From assembly GCA_024364735.1 (NCBI GenBank), contig JAGFNQ010006452.1, forward strand, positions 1-64,000: DNA of 64,000 bases. The letters run 5' to 3'. Below are positions 45,826 to 58,767 of this stretch, piece by piece. The notes below the pieces were generated by a model, which did no database searches, was not told the DNA's origin, and saw nothing but the letters and a program-made list of their open reading frames with translations. The stretch is from Boesenbergia rotunda (lineage: Eukaryota; Streptophyta; Magnoliopsida; Zingiberales; Zingiberaceae). A program made the translations under genes and the position numbers. Positions within the stretch are counted from its first letter, which is position 1; each line of letters begins with the position of its first letter.

Positions 45826-47122
45826 ATGCCGCCCCGGTATTATTTTAATTATGCATTTATGATTAATTTTTCCTTTATATCTCTTAATAAATGCATGATT
45901 TTCTTTCCTACTTAGAAAACGTTGAGTTACAAAAAACACCCCCTCCCCAAGACTAGCCTTGCCCGGATCCTAGGTTTCCTACCATGGCCTTATTTAATAA
46001 ATTTGCCCAGACCACGTATAAACCGATTAAAACTAGCTACTTGAATAGATACTTTTTTGCTCAATCCTGCCCTACTGCCATGGATGCAATCAACTTCTAT
46101 CAACTCGACCACCTAGTCTACTGTACCTACTCAGTCAACACAACCCTGTGTGCTGAGTTTTATAACAACTTAGTCAAAATTGATGATTTTTGTTATTCTA
46201 CTACTGTGCAGTCCGTTCCCCTCACTATCACACCTGCTTTATTTACTCGGTTTCTAGGTCTACGACCCTCTCGATGCACTTTTTACTGTTATCCTCCTAC
46301 TGACCTTCCTTTTGCTGACCCCTATTCTCATATCACCCTGGACACTCTTTACTCTTACTTTTTCGGAGATGTTCGAAACCCGACGGTACAGCAATTCCAG
46401 TCCGTCGATCTCCGCGTCCAGGACTACGCTCTATATAGAGTTCTGGTCTGATGTATCCTTCCATTGACTACTCGGGATGTCGCGACCATGTGACCTTTCC
46501 ACACCTTCCTTCTCTACGCGATGATTCATCATCTGGACATAGACATCGGTCTGCACATGTTCCAGACGATCACTTACGCGTCGAGCATATCCACTCATTC
46601 TCGAGTACGTACCCCTACTATCACATTATCACTTCCCTCCTCCATCACCATGGTCGTGACATCACTACCGGGGAGGTCATCCAGATGACCGAATTCGGTG
46701 AGATAGGGTATAGGAACTTTTCCTTAGTGGGCATAGACATCTCGCCCGCGGGGGTATTATCATGGAGGCGACAGAGGGCCCAACACCAGGTCGACTCGGA
46801 CGAGGAGGTAGAGGTAGACGTTGCCGATCTCACAGTCGAGATCCAGGAGCACTTGTAGGATCCTCCACCCCCTACTATCGACCAGCGCCTGACGTCATTA
46901 CAGACGGAGGTCCACAGCCTCTGAGAGGAGATGGAGGCGCATCAGGTCGAGTTCATGGAAGTTATTCATACCGAGCACGATCTGAACCTGGTCTATCACG
47001 CCGAATACATGGACACCCTTTGGGCCGAACGCAAAGCGAACCAGGCCCGACATGATGAGATGATGTCCATGTTCTGGTCATGGCAGCCCGGTCCATTCTT
47101 TCCTCCGGGCCCTTCCTCCTAG
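45826..47122 (+). pseudogene. Accessory ORF of element D (putative plant transposon protein-like), spliced
   Basis: Exon 1 is 45826-45836; a GT-AG intron is 45837-45915 (pyrimidine-rich ...CTTTCCTACTTAG); exon 2 begins with a basic stretch. The protein shows CAEFYNNLVKID, VPLTITPALFTRFLGLRPS, YPYYHIITSLLHHHGRD and IGYRNFSLVGIDISPAG, then an acidic, Pro-rich linker and a coiled-coil-like tail (VHSLREEMEAHQ, ARHDEMMSMFWSW). This resembles the domain annotated as 'putative plant transposon protein' (Pfam PF20167 type), recalled from family knowledge, not searched. Breaks in D are TGA 45922 (CGA in F), a frame break before 45984, TGA 46449 and 46491, a frameshift near 46605, and stops near 46856 and 46922. 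Length if intact would be about 430 residues. It occupies the place of pol; its function is unknown. Confidence 0.65.
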
Positions 47123-48260
47123 ATTTGAGTGATTTTCCTGCTGTCCGATTGTACTTCTGACCAGTTGACTTGTTATTGACTCTTTTTGGTCATTGTGTTG
47201 ACCTATTGACATGTATTTATCTGTTTTATCTACTGTTTAGTTAGTTATATGCTGAGTTATTTACTTCATGCTATTTACTTACCTACTAATTCATTCACTT
47301 CATAATTGAATCATCAGCTAGGGTTGTACTTAGTAGAATAGGATTGTTCTATATTTTTCAAAAATTGTTCCTATTTTTCCAATTTTTTTCCCGAAAGTTT
47401 AAATTCAATTTTTAATGATTTTCTGACTTAGTTTTCTTTCAAAAACTACCCCCTTCAAAACTAAGATTTTTTCACAAATGGATATAGCTTAGGCCCTAAC
47501 CCTAAAACTGCATGCACCTATAGATCTAAAAGCCAGCATCTCACAAGCACCTTAGGGCACTTTGATTGATAACCTAGACTGGGTTGAGATGCTTAGGTCT
47601 ATGTCTTAATTCAAGATGCTTTAAGTCAGTGCATCTGCAGTAATTGGGGCAATAAATACAACTTGAACAGCAATCAGGTTAAGTGTCAAGCATAGAAAAT
47701 CTAACTTGATCAGATCACTTAACTTAACTAACCCTAGCGAAAGCTACTGTTTTATAACAGTTAGTAAGTAGCTAACTTGGTTAGACAGGACCCGAACAAC
47801 AACTGTTCAATTTGGTTTGGTCCTTTTTCGTACTAGAGTTGGTTCAATACAGACTTCCAATTTGTCAAACTAGATATAATTCGAAGTTACAATGCAATAG
47901 TCAATTTTTCTAGCTTATCATTTTTTTGATATATGGCAAAGGGGGAGAGAAAGGAAAGAAAGGAAAAGAGATTTTTTTTTTTCAAAAATTCTTTTGCAAA
48001 AAGTAAAGTAAAAGTCTAAGTGCATAAAATTTTTCTAAGTATGTCTAAGTGCTTAAAAATGTTTCTAAGTATTTCAAAATTTTCAAAAAACATTTCTAAG
48101 TACTTTTAAAAATTCCTAAAGCACTTCAAAATTTTCTAAGAGCATTTGCTTTGAAAATTTCATACATTTGCTTTGAAAATTCTCCTTGGTAAACAAAATT
48201 TGTTGAGCGAGACTCTTCTGGATTTTTTTTTTTTGCAAATAGGTCTAAGTGGAATTTTTT
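47123..48260 (+). other. Non-coding 3' region of element D, left part
   Basis: It holds the conserved SIRE-type block (47530-47790, AGCCAGCATCTCACAAGC), a GGCAAAGGGGGAGAGA tract (47935) and AT-rich repeats with TTTCTAAGTACTT. It continues at 59018 after the insertion. No gene. Confidence 0.78.
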
Positions 48261-48945
48261 TGTAAGATCGTTGACGTTGCTAGAGGAGGGTGAATAGCAC
48301 TTTTTCTCGATTTTTTCTCTACAAGATGGTTAGCACAATACAAAAATATAATAGAAAACAAAAGATTCAATGCTAACAAGAATATTTTATTTGGTATCGA
48401 CCCCGAAGGATGACTAATCCAAGGATCTACATGAGTACTCCACCTCCACTATGAAATATCTCCTTTAAGGTGGAGAAAACCTTTACAAGGTTGTCTTCTT
48501 CCTCTTTACAAGATTGAAATAAAGGCTAGAGGAAGAACTGATCAATTGGGCACTAGCATCACTTTGGTACAGTAAAAAACCGTACCTTCCTCATGCCAAA
48601 AAGTGCCTTTTATATAAGAGTAAAGAACAACTCCTCGAGTTGTCTAGCCCGACACCAATCGACTGCCCCTTTGGTAGTCAACTGGTCTAGCCTTAAATGC
48701 TAGCCAATGGCTAGTTTTCGGGGTTACCAATCGACTGCTCCTAGAGCAGTCGACTGGTCTAAAGTGAGAAACATTCTATGTTTTGGCAGTTGACTGCCTT
48801 TCTACCAGTCAACTGCCCACCCTCTACAATCACTCACTCTTACTCCGAACACTCTCCTTCACGTGTGCCTTCAGGTATACTCTCTTGGCTTGCCCTTAAG
48901 TCTTCTTCCACCGGCTATCGTCCCTCGGATGTTCACACAAGCCTT

Positions 48946-50278
48946 TATTGGATCGAGACACACGATAGAGGGGGGGTGAATATCGTGAAAACTTTTCAGA
49001 TAAGATTAAGAGTAAATACGCAGCGGAATTAAAACAAACGCACAAGGAACACAAGTATTTTTACTTGGTTCGGAGTCGCGGTCGGCTCCTACTCCAAGGC
49101 CCACGGTCCTTGACCGTTACTGTGGGCAATTCTATAATAGCGCAAAGATTTACAGAATTTGGTACAAGAGTAGTGCAGTAAATAAACAAGTACACTTTTC
49201 GTTACCGATGCCTGGTGTGGATCGTACTTCGGTGCAAAGGGTCGTCGTCGGCGTTGGAGTCTCAAGATCAGAGTTTGCCGAAGCAGAGCGCTTGAACGAA
49301 GAGCGTAGAGGCGTTGGAAAGTTGTGTTGTTGAAGCCTCGGGATCGAGCCCCTTTTATAGTGCTCCTGGTGGCGCCTGATTCGCTGGGGGCGCTTGACAC
49401 GTGCCTTCAGATCGGAGAAACCTCATCCGCAGCTCGGTCAGCGCTTATCCTTCAGAATCGCCCTCGGAGCTGACTGGGGCGCCCGAGACCTCCCGAGCAC
49501 CCAGCTTTACTTGGTCCGCTGGCTTCGTGGCCTGATTTTGCTTCGACTCCTCTTTAGCTTTGACCGTGGGCGCCCGGGAGGTCCCGGGCGCCTAGCCCAG
49601 TGTTGTTTCGAAGAGATTCTTGCTTAACTGCTGTTTTGCCTTTGACCTTGGGCGCCCGGGACCACCCAAGCGCCTAACCTAGCTGCTTGCCCCTCTCCTT
49701 TGGGGCGTTCTGAGCTGCAGAAACACACTCCTTCGGTCTTTGCATCCAAGGTTAGTTCCAAAACAACCAAGGCAAGAATATTAGTCCATTTTTACAGCCG
49801 TAGCTGTCTTGGTCTGACTTTGGGTCTCTCAAGTGGAACCCTAGGTTGAATCGACGCCTACTGTTCTCTCGACGGGGAATGCGTCCTCACCTACTCCTCT
49901 CAGGAGTGTTTACCTTTTGCCAACCGGCTCCTCCGATTGGACTTTTGCCCGATCAACCTGACTAGGTCTTCGTGCCCAGGCCTTGACCAGGACTTCGTGC
50001 CCACCTTCCAGCAAGTCTTCGATGCCCAGCCCTTTGCCAGGACTTCGTGCCCAGTCCTGACCCAGACTTCGTGCCCACCTTCCGAGCAGGTCTTCGGTGC
50101 CCAGCCCCTTGACCAGGTCTTCTTTGCCTAGCCCTTTGCCAGGACTTCTTGCCTAGTGTACCTAGGATTTCTTTCCTGTACACTTAGTAAACACTTTAGA
50201 TAATAATAACATCTTAACTCTTGAACCCTTTGCCATTATCAAAACCCAGGTTTGACTTAGGTGCTACCTGCACCATCA
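48946..50278 (-). repeat. 3' LTR of element E (minus strand)
   Basis: 1333 bp. TATAAAA on the minus strand is at 49353-49359. A U3 minisatellite with GTCTTCGTGCCCA and related units lies at about 49960-50150. The inner end reads ACCATCA rather than ACCAACA. Confidence 0.88.
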
Positions 50279-50295
50279 ATCTCCCCCTTTTTGAT
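50279..50295 (-). promoter_or_regulatory. Polypurine tract of element E
   Basis: ATCTCCCCCTTTTTGAT on the plus strand is the complement of the AAAAAGGGGGAGAT tract seen in the other elements, adjoining the LTR. Confidence 0.88.
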
Positions 50296-51700
50296 TTATG
50301 CATCCCGGTTCAAAAAGTTAAGTTAATCATACAGATAAGTAGGTAAACTACCAAAGTTAATTTCCTCCCCCTGGAAGAAATCTCCCCCTATATTTTTCAA
50401 ACATCGTGGGGTTTTGAAAAAGTTTCTAAGTCTTAAAGTGAAGTGTTTTTCAGGTTTTAATACTTAAAAAATTTTCAAGAAAAGGTTTTAGGTTAGAAAA
50501 CATTTTCCAAAGAAAATATTTTGAGTTAGGAACTTGGAAAATCTTCTGGAGAATTTGAAATTTCTACTTGGAAAATTTTCAATCAACTATTTAGAGTAAG
50601 TACTTAGAATAACTTTTGGAAAATTTTCAGGAGAATGTTTAACTGTGCATTTTGAAAAATTTTCACCAAGGAGTAAGTACTTAGAATAATTTTTGAAAGC
50701 AAGTAATTTCGAAAGTAACTTTCAAAATACTTAGTTTTTGCATTTTAGACAATTTTCTAAACTTATTCTGAAGTTTTAACACTTAGAAAATTTTCAAGCA
50801 GTTTAATACTTAGAAAGCAGTTTAAATACTTAGAAAGCTTTTTCAAACAGTTTAAGTACTTAGAAATATCTTTCAAACAGTTTAAGTACTTAGAAATATT
50901 TTTCAAATAGTTTAAGTACTTCGAAATATTTTTCAAACAGTTTAAGTACTTAGAAATAATTTTTAAAAACAAGAGTAATTAACTTTCAAAATGAACTTAA
51001 GTATTTAAAGAACTTTACTTTTTGAAAAATAGGAGATAAAAGGATTTAATTTTGAAGAAAAAATTTAAATAATTTAAATTTTGAACCCTTCTTTTCTCTC
51101 CTTTCCAATATCTCCCCCTTTGCCATACATCAAAAAATATAGCAAAAAAATTGCATTGAAATTGAGTAATCAAAGTAAGATACTGTACTGAACCAATTCT
51201 AAATTTAAACAGGACCAAATCAATTTGAATTTATGCTTTCGGGTCCTATCTAACCCAATTAGCTACTTACTAACTTTTATAAACAGTAGCTTTCGCTAGT
51301 GTTAGTCAAGTTAAGTAATCTGATCAAGTTAGATTTTCTAAGCTTGATACTTAACTTGATTACTGTTGATTGGTATTTAGTGCCCCTATTACTGCAAATG
51401 CACTGACTTAAGCATCTTGAATCAAGGCAAAGACCTAAGCATCTCAACCCATTCTAGGTTATCAATCAAAAAGTACCCTAAGGTGCTTGTGAGATGCTGG
51501 CTTCTAGATCTATAGGTGCATGCAGTTCTAGGGTTAGGGCCTAGGCTAAGTCCATTTTACAAAAAAGCCCTAGTTTTGAAGGGGTAGTTTTTTAAAAAAA
51601 ATAAGTCGGACAAATCATTTTAAATAACATAATAAAAATAAAGAAATGACTTTGCAGAAAATAAAGCAGTTTTTTTTAAAACAATATAATTAGAGCAGTC
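50296..51700 (-). other. Non-coding 3' region of element E
   Basis: AT-rich; an array of roughly 30-bp units with CAGTTTAAGTACTTAGAAAT (about 50790-50970) gives false ORFs. The conserved SIRE block is at 51240-51510. No envelope-like gene. Confidence 0.8.
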
Positions 51701-54700
51701 CTATTCTACCAAGCATAACCCTAACTGCCTTCTTAGTAAGCTAAATTCAGACTCAGGTAGGGGTTTGGTGAATATGTTAGCTAAGTTAGATTTTGAGTCT
51801 ACATGCTTAAGGACTATCTCACCCCTGGCTACATGATCTCTTACGAAGTGGTGTTTGACTTCTATGTGTTTAGTTCTGGAGTGTTGGATTGGGTTCTTAG
51901 TTAGATTAATTGAACTTATATTATCAATGTAGACCTAGGTTTGGGTGTAGTCAAGCTGGAAGTCTTTAAGAGTGTGCATCATCCATAAGAGTTGTGTTAC
52001 ACACTCTCCTAAAGCAACATACTCAGCTTCAGTTGTGGATAGAGCTACACAGTGTTGCTTTCTGCTGCACCAACTCACTAGACTATTTTCTAAAAGTTGG
52101 CAGCTTCCACTTGTACTTTTTCTATCTAGTTTACAACCAGCATAGTCAGAATCCGAGTATCCTGACAGGTCAAAAGTTGAGGACCTAGGATACCAAATCC
52201 CTACATTTAGGTTGCCCTTGATGTATCTAAGTATTCTTTTTAGGGCTGTTAAGTGTGTTTCCTTAGCACAGGTTTGATATCTAGCACACATTCCTACAGC
52301 AAAAAGGATATCAGGTCTGCTGGCTGTAAGGTAAAGTAGACTACCAATCATACTTCTATATAGTTTAAGGTCTACTGGTTTACCATCAAGGTCACTATCT
52401 ATTTTTACATTTGTGGCCATGGGGGTACTTATGCTTTTGGACTTATCCATTTTGAATTTCTTTATTAACTCTTTAGCATATTTGGATTGATGGACATAAT
52501 TTTCATCCCTAGTTTGCTTAATTTGTAGACCTAAAAAGAAGTTGAGCTCACCAACTAAGCTCATTTCGAATTTGTTTTCCATTATTTTTACAAATTCTTT
52601 TAAGAAATTTGAGTTGATGGATCCAAAAATTATATCGTCAACGTAGATTTGGGCAATAAAGATTTCTTTTTCTAAGGTCTTAATGAACAGAGTTGAGTCA
52701 ATTTGTCCTTGTTTAAATTCCTTAGAAATGAGGTAGGTTGATAGACGTTCATACCATGCCCTAGGTGCTTGTTTTAGTCCATACAGTGCCTTATTGAGTT
52801 TGTAAACATGGTTAGGTTTTTCTAAGTCCTCAAAACCGGAGGGTTGTCCTCCATAGACTTCTTCCTTAATAAATCCATTTAGAAAAGTTGACTTTACATC
52901 CATTTGGTAGAGTTTAAATCCTTTATGGGATGCAAAGGCTAATAACATCGTAATGGACTCAAGTCTGGCTACTGGGGCATAGGTTTCGTCATAGTCTAAC
53001 CCTTCGACTTGACTGAACCCTTTAGCTACTAAGCGGGCTTTATTTCTAACTATTTCTCCTTGGTCATTTAGCTTATTCCTAAAAACCCACTTAGTGTCAA
53101 TAAAGGATTTGCCCTCAGGTTTAGGTACTAGTTCCCAGACTTGGATCCTTTCAAACTGGGCTAACTCTTCTTGCATTGCTATGATCCAATCAGGATCAGG
53201 TAAGGCTTCCTCTATAGTCTTAGGTTTGATTTCGAAATCAGTGCAATCTGACTAAGATTTCTATAGGAAGATCTAGTTCTGACTCCTAAGGTTGGATCAC
53301 CCATAATTTGATCAGTTGGGTGGCTAAGTCTGGGTTTCATGGTTTTTTAGAACTTGGTTTAGCCTCAGGTCCGGCTGGATGATTTGGTTCAGTATTTGGT
53401 TCAACTACTTGAGTTGATTCAATTATTGGTTCAACTGACTCAATGGTTGGTTCAATAGTTAGTTCATTTAGGGGCTCAATTAGTGGTTCAACAATTTGTT
53501 CATTATCTTCGTGATCAATATTTGATGAATTTAAATCAGGATTATCAGATTTTGAATTAATTTCCTCATCAAATATTAGATTTGTTGTTTCCTCAATTTT
53601 GTTAGTTTGTTTGTTGTAAACCCTATAGACCCTACTTGTTGTTGAATATCCTAAGAAGACCCCTGGGGTTGACTTAGACTGGAATTTACCTAAATAGTCC
53701 TTGGTGTTTAAGATATAGACTTTGCACCCAAAGACCCTTAAGTAATGTAGATTTGGAAGTCTATGGTAGTATAATTCATAGGGAGTTTTATTATGTCGTT
53801 TGTTAATTAGGACCCTATTTTGGATATAGCAAGCCGTACTAATTGCTTTTGCCCAAAATTGGTTAGTTAGGTTGAATTCATTGAGCATAGCCCTAGCGGC
53901 TTCCTGTAGGGTTCTATTTTTCCGTTCTACTATCCCATTTTGCTGGGGGGTTCTAGGACACGAAAATTCATGTTTATATCTGTTTATCTTACAAAACTCC
54001 TCGAACCGTTGATTCTCAAACTCTCCCCCATGATCAGTTCTAAGTCTTTTGATTTTAGTATCATTTTGATTTTAAATTAACTTACAAAAATCAATAAATA
54101 GGTTTAGGGTTTCTTCTTTAGTTTTTAGGAATCTGACCCAAGTAAACCTAGAGTAATCATCAATAATTACTAAGCAGTACCGGTTTCCGCTTAGTGACTT
54201 GGCTCCATATGAATCAAATAGGTCCAGGTGCAGGAGCTCAAGTGTGGTTTGAGTTAGATCTGATTGAATTTGTTTATGATTAGACCTGGTTTGTTTACCT
54301 TGGTTGCATAATTCACATATTAAGTTTTCATGGTTCTTAATTTTAGGTATTCCTTTAAGTAGGCCAAGTTGGGTGATTTTTGAAATTAATCTCAGATTAG
54401 TGTGACCTAATCTCCTATGCCAGAGGTTTGATTCTTCTAACTGAGTTAATAAGCATTTAGGTATTAAGGGTAGGTTTATAGTGTAAACATTATTTTTCCT
54501 AGTGCCCTTAAGCATAATTTCTGAGTCTTGCAAGTTTCTAATCAAGCAGTTAGAGTTGGTAAAGGTAACTACATAGCCAGTGTCACACAATTGACTTATA
54601 CTAAGCAAGTTAAATTTAAAGTTTTCAACCAAAAGTACCTTTTTAATGACAAAATCAGACTTGAGTTCAATGTTACCTGACCCAATGACTTTGAGTATAG

Positions 54701-54812
54701 CATTGTTGCCAAATGCTACTGAGCCTAGGTTCTTGAACTTGAGTTTGGTGAATTTCAATTTGTCCCCAGTCATGTGTCTGGAACACCCATTATCCAACAT
54801 CCATTGGTCCAA
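51701..54812 (-). pseudogene. pol of element E (protease, integrase, RT, RNase H), decayed
   Basis: Read from 54812 leftward. Protease carries DNGCSRHMTG, where the Ser of the DSG motif is Asn. The integrase finger has WHRRLGH, intact here, and CNQGKQ; the core has LHLDLFD and IDDYSRFTWV. RT has DVKSTFLNGFI and YVDDIIFGS, RNase H YSDSDYAGCKLDRKS and STTEAEY. Breaks are TAA 54072-54074, two single-base deletions near 53335 and 53240 in the linker before RT, and TAG 51935-51937 close to the end. The RT-RNase H segment (53176-51938) is open for 413 codons. The end TAG is at 51701-51703. Same order and length as pol of A. Confidence 0.9.
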
Positions 54813-55482
54813 ATCTTTATGTTCCTACACATAAAGAGTTTGTTAATTTGGATCCAATTAGAATCAAGGATAGCCTAAATTGATTTTCACAACCTAGTCT
54901 GACTCACCCAATCTAGAGTTATCAATCACGTTAACCTTATGGGTTTTTGTGAGACAGGTTTTAGAAGTAAACATTTGTTTTGAAAGACTATGATTAGTTT
55001 TGAAAAGTTAAATTAATTTTGAAAACCAGTTAATTATGTTTATAAATTTATTTTTGAAAACAATGGTTGAATCTAAGATTAATTGAAATCTGTGTTAGAT
55101 TCAAATCTGACAATAGTAAAGTGAATTTGGTTTTCAATAATCGGCTTCCAGGTCTTGGCGAGGCACTAGGCATTCTTTGGTCGTAGCCTTATTGGATCAT
55201 CAACCCTTTCCTTGACAAAGCCTTTTATTGAAAATCCATTTTCAAGTTACTCCTTGAAAGATTTTGGTCTAACTAGTTTGGGTCTTGGATCGGTAGCTTC
55301 GGCTAGTTCCGCCAAAATGGCTTCCCTAACGTACTATCATCTCACCTCCACCCAATACTATGTTACTCAAATTTCAGTTAATCAGTTTAGTCCTTAATCT
55401 AACCAGTCCTAGGTCTAAGCATGGTAAATTACAGAAAATAAATAAACAAGCAATCATGTAATTTTACAATAAGAAAAGGAAT
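54813..55482 (-). other. gag-pol spacer of element E
   Basis: Non-coding. It holds the conserved spacer block inverted (about 55140-55370, with GGATCGGTAGCTTCGGCTAG). No gene. Confidence 0.75.
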
Positions 55483-57122
55483 TTATTTAACCATAAAAAT
55501 AGTTTTTAAGTTGGCTCCCCCTGGACTAAAGCCACGGTAATGATTAGGCAAGATATGAATCTTGTCCTTGGGGATCCAATACTGGTTTGGTCCAACTTGG
55601 TTGTTCAGGCAAAGTTTGGGTACCCATGCCTGAACTTTGGGTCTAGACTGATTCAGTACAGCATAATATGACCTTTGTCTAGCCTTGGCTCGATATCTTA
55701 ACCCCGATCGATTTAGAACTGACTTCTATTTTCCAAGGATCATATCAAGACTCTTGGAACCCGAAGTGAATCGTTCCAAAGATGCTCTTAGGTCCTTGAC
55801 TTGAGTTTTCAAGGAGGAGTTCTCTTTCTCAAGTTTTTCAACTTGAGTACAGGTTCCTTCTTAAACCTTCTCAATTAAGGATCTAGAGTCAGCTCCCTCT
55901 TTCAGGAGTTTTACTTCCTGTCGGAGAGACTCGACTCGAATTTTGGCTTTCACCAAGTTACTAGATAGATATGCAATTAATTCAGCTAATTCAGATCTTG
56001 AATAACCACTTACAGTTATTTTACCGCCTTCTGATATTGTGAGCTTTCCGTCATCCGGCTCCGATTCTGATCCGGTGTCGATGTCTTCGGATGTAGTCAA
56101 GGCGAGCAGGTTCGATTGTGGGGCCTCTTCTTCTTCTTCGGATGAAGATTCGTCCCACGTTGCTTGAAGGCCTTCTTCCTTCTTGTCCTCTTGGCTTCTT
56201 TCAGATTAGGGCACTCCGATTTGAAGTGTCCCTTCTTGTTGCATTCGAAGCAGGTCACACTTGATTTGTTCTTGGATGGTTCAGTCGGATCCTCCTTCTT
56301 TCGGCTAGCTTTTCTTTTGTTGGACTGATTCTTCAATTCCTTGTAGTAGTCCCGGGCAAGCCGAACTAGCTTGGGTCGATCTCCTTCGCTGTCTTCTGAG
56401 TCTGAGTCAGACTCGAGTGCAGGTTGAGGCTTCTTCTTGACCATCTTTCCTGTTTTGCCTGCAACAAAAGCAATGCCTTTCTCGGCCAAGGTGCAGTTAG
56501 TCTGCTCATGTAATTCAAGTTCAGAAAATAACTCATCTAATTTGATTTTAGAAAGATCCCTTGAAACTTTGTACGCATATACCATAGATGCCCATAAAGT
56601 ATTTCTCGGGAAAGCGTTAAGAGTATACCTGATCAGGTCACGGTTTTCTACCTTGTGACCGATTGTATGTAGACCGTTCATCAATTCTTGGATTCTGGCG
56701 TGGAGCTGGGCTGCTGACTCGTCGTTGTTCATTTTGATCGTGTATAGCTTGTTTAGCAGTAGGTCCCTCTTGCTGATTCGGGTGTCGGAGGTTCCTTCAT
56801 GTAATTCAATTAACTTACCCCAGAGTTCCTTTGCACTATTGAATGGTCCCACCCGGTTCATCTCTTCTTTGGTTAGACCGCATTGAAGTGTTTGGGTTGC
56901 TTTAGCATCAGCCTCGATCTTCCTTTTTAGCGAGGCATCCCATTCAGTGTAAGGTTGTGGCACTCCTTCAGCATTTTTCGGGATTTCCAAACCAGATTGG
57001 ATTATTATCCACATGTCCACCTGAGTTTTCAGGTGGACTTCCATCCTACTCTTCCAGTAGGAGAAGTCCTCCCCACTGAAGAGTGGTGGTCTGGCTGTAC
57101 TAAAACCCTCTTGCATGGCCAT
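55483..57122 (-). pseudogene. gag of element E, one frameshift and two stops
   Basis: ATG ends at 57122 (MAMQEGFSTARPP). The capsid half is intact for 330 codons, with SYWKSRMEVHLKTQVDMW, QCGLTKEEMNRVGPF, SDTRISKRDLLLNKLY and VENRDLIRYTLNAFPR. A knuckle (CFECNKKGHFKSEC, about 56252) and a Lys/Arg tract follow. A one-base deletion near 56160 shifts the frame before the acidic ESSSEEEEE segment. Then TAA 55861-55863 and a TAG near 55731 interrupt the coiled-coil-like region, both where Gln is expected. The end is TAA 55483-55485. This is the best preserved capsid domain of the window. Confidence 0.88.
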
Positions 57123-57336
57123 TTAGAAATTACTGAAATAAAAATAATACAAAAAATTATTCCAAGACTTGGTCTTGGATTAGCAGTGCGGGAATAAGAT
57201 ATCTAAAAGAAATTATCGAGTGGTGTTGCACCAACCTCGATTAACGATAAAAACTTCGATCAAAAAAGAAAATAAAAACTTCGTTAAAATCCGAAAAAAT
57301 CCCAAATTGGTGGTTGCACTAAATTTGAGCTACCCC

Positions 57337-57348
57337 GCTCTGATACCA
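57337..57348 (-). promoter_or_regulatory. tRNA-Met primer-binding site of element E
   Basis: GCTCTGATACCA on the plus strand, the complement of TGGTATCAGAGC, two bases inside the 5' LTR. Confidence 0.92.
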
Positions 57349-57350
57349 CT

Positions 57351-58767
57351 TGTTGGATCGAGAAACACGATAGAGGGGGGTGAATATCGTGAAAACTTTT
57401 CGGATAAGATTAAGAGTAAATACGCAGCGGAATTAAAACAAACGCACAAGGAAAACAAGTATTTTTACTTGGTTCGGAGTCGCGGTCGGCTCCTACTCCA
57501 AGGACCACGGTCCTTGACCGTTTACTGCGGGCATTTCTATAATAGCACAAAGATTTACAAAATTTGGTACAAGAGTAGTGCAGTAAATAAACAAGTACAC
57601 ATTTCGTTACCGGCGCCCGGTGTGGATCGTACTTCGGAGCAGAGGGTCGTCATCGGCGCTGGAGTCTCGAGATCGGAGTTTGCTGGAGCAGAGCACTTAA
57701 ACGAAGAGCGTAGAGGCGTTGGAAAGTTGTGTTGTTGAAGCCTCGGGGTCGAGCCCCTTTTATAGTGCTCCTGGGGGTGCCTGATTCGCTGGGGGCGCCT
57801 GACACGTACCTTCAGATCGGAGAAACCTCATCCATAGCTCAGTCAGCGCTTATCCCTTCAGAATCTGCCTCAGAGCTGACTGGGGCGCCCGGCACCTCCC
57901 GGGCGCCCAGCTTTACTTGGTCCACTGGCTTCGTGGCTGATTTTGCTTCGACTCCTCTTTGGCTTTGATCTTGGGCGCCCGGGACCTCCCGGGCACCTAG
58001 CCCAGTGTTGTTTCGAAGCGATTCTTGCTTAACTGTTGTTTTGCCTTTGACCTTGGGCGCCCGGACCTCCCGAGCGCCTAGCCCAGTGTTGTTTCGAAGC
58101 GATTTTTGCTTAACTGCTATTTTGCCTTTGACCTTGGGTGCCCGGGACCTCCCGAGCGCCTAACCCAGCTGCCTGCCCCTCTCCTTTGGGGCGTTCTGAG
58201 CTGCAAAAACACACTACTTCGGTCCCTGCATCCAAGGTTAGTTCCAAAACAACCAAGGCAAGAATATTAGTCCATTTTTACAGTCGTAGCTGTCTTGGTT
58301 CTGACTTCGGGTCTCCCAAATGGAACCATAGGTCGAACCGCCGCCTACTGTTCCCTCGACAGGGAATGCATCCTCACCTACTCCTCTCAGGAGAGTTTAT
58401 CTTTTGCCAACCGGCTCCTCCGGTTGGACTTTTGCCTGATCAACCTGACCAGGTCTTCGTGCCCAGTCCTCAACCAGGACTTCGTGCCCACCTTCCGAGC
58501 AGGTCTTCGGTGCCCAGCCCTTTTCCAGGACTTCGTGCCCAGTCCTCGACTAGGACTTCGTGCCCACCTTCCGAGCAAGTCTTCGGTTCCCAGCCCCTTG
58601 ACCAGGTCTTCTTTGCCTAGCCCTTTGCCAGGACTTCTTGCCTAGTGTACCTAGGACTTCTTTCCTATACACTTAGTAAACACTTTAGATAACAATAGCA
58701 TCTTAACTCTTGAACCCTTTGCCATTATCAAAACCCAGGTTTGACTTAGGTTCTACCTGCACCAACA
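57351..58767 (-). repeat. 5' LTR of element E (minus strand)
   Basis: 1417 bp, TGTTGGATCGAG to TGCACCAACA. TATAAAA on the minus strand is at 57758-57764. GGGCGCCCGGGACC-type motifs lie at about 57880-58150, and a minisatellite with CTTCGTGCCCA at 58450-58640. It is 84 bp longer than the other LTR, partly from an extra copy of the TTGACCTTGGGCGCCCGG block. Confidence 0.9.

Larger units (their letters stand above)
48946..58767 (-). mobile_element. Full-length SIRE/Maximus-like copia element E, minus strand
   Basis: The 9822-bp element is flanked by GCCTT (48941-48945; 58768-58772). LTRs are 48946-50278 and 57351-58767. The order on the minus strand is 5' LTR, PBS, gag, spacer, pol, 3' non-coding region, polypurine tract, 3' LTR. 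Proteins are close to those of A, so they are sister families or subfamilies. The outer end on the left reads TATTGG instead of TGTTGG. Gag and pol are both broken. Confidence 0.92.

Noticed and set aside
46762..47055. 97-codon ORF overlapping the accessory ORF of D
   Set aside because: Wrong frame; the conserved frame with F is the one reading EVHSLREEMEAH.
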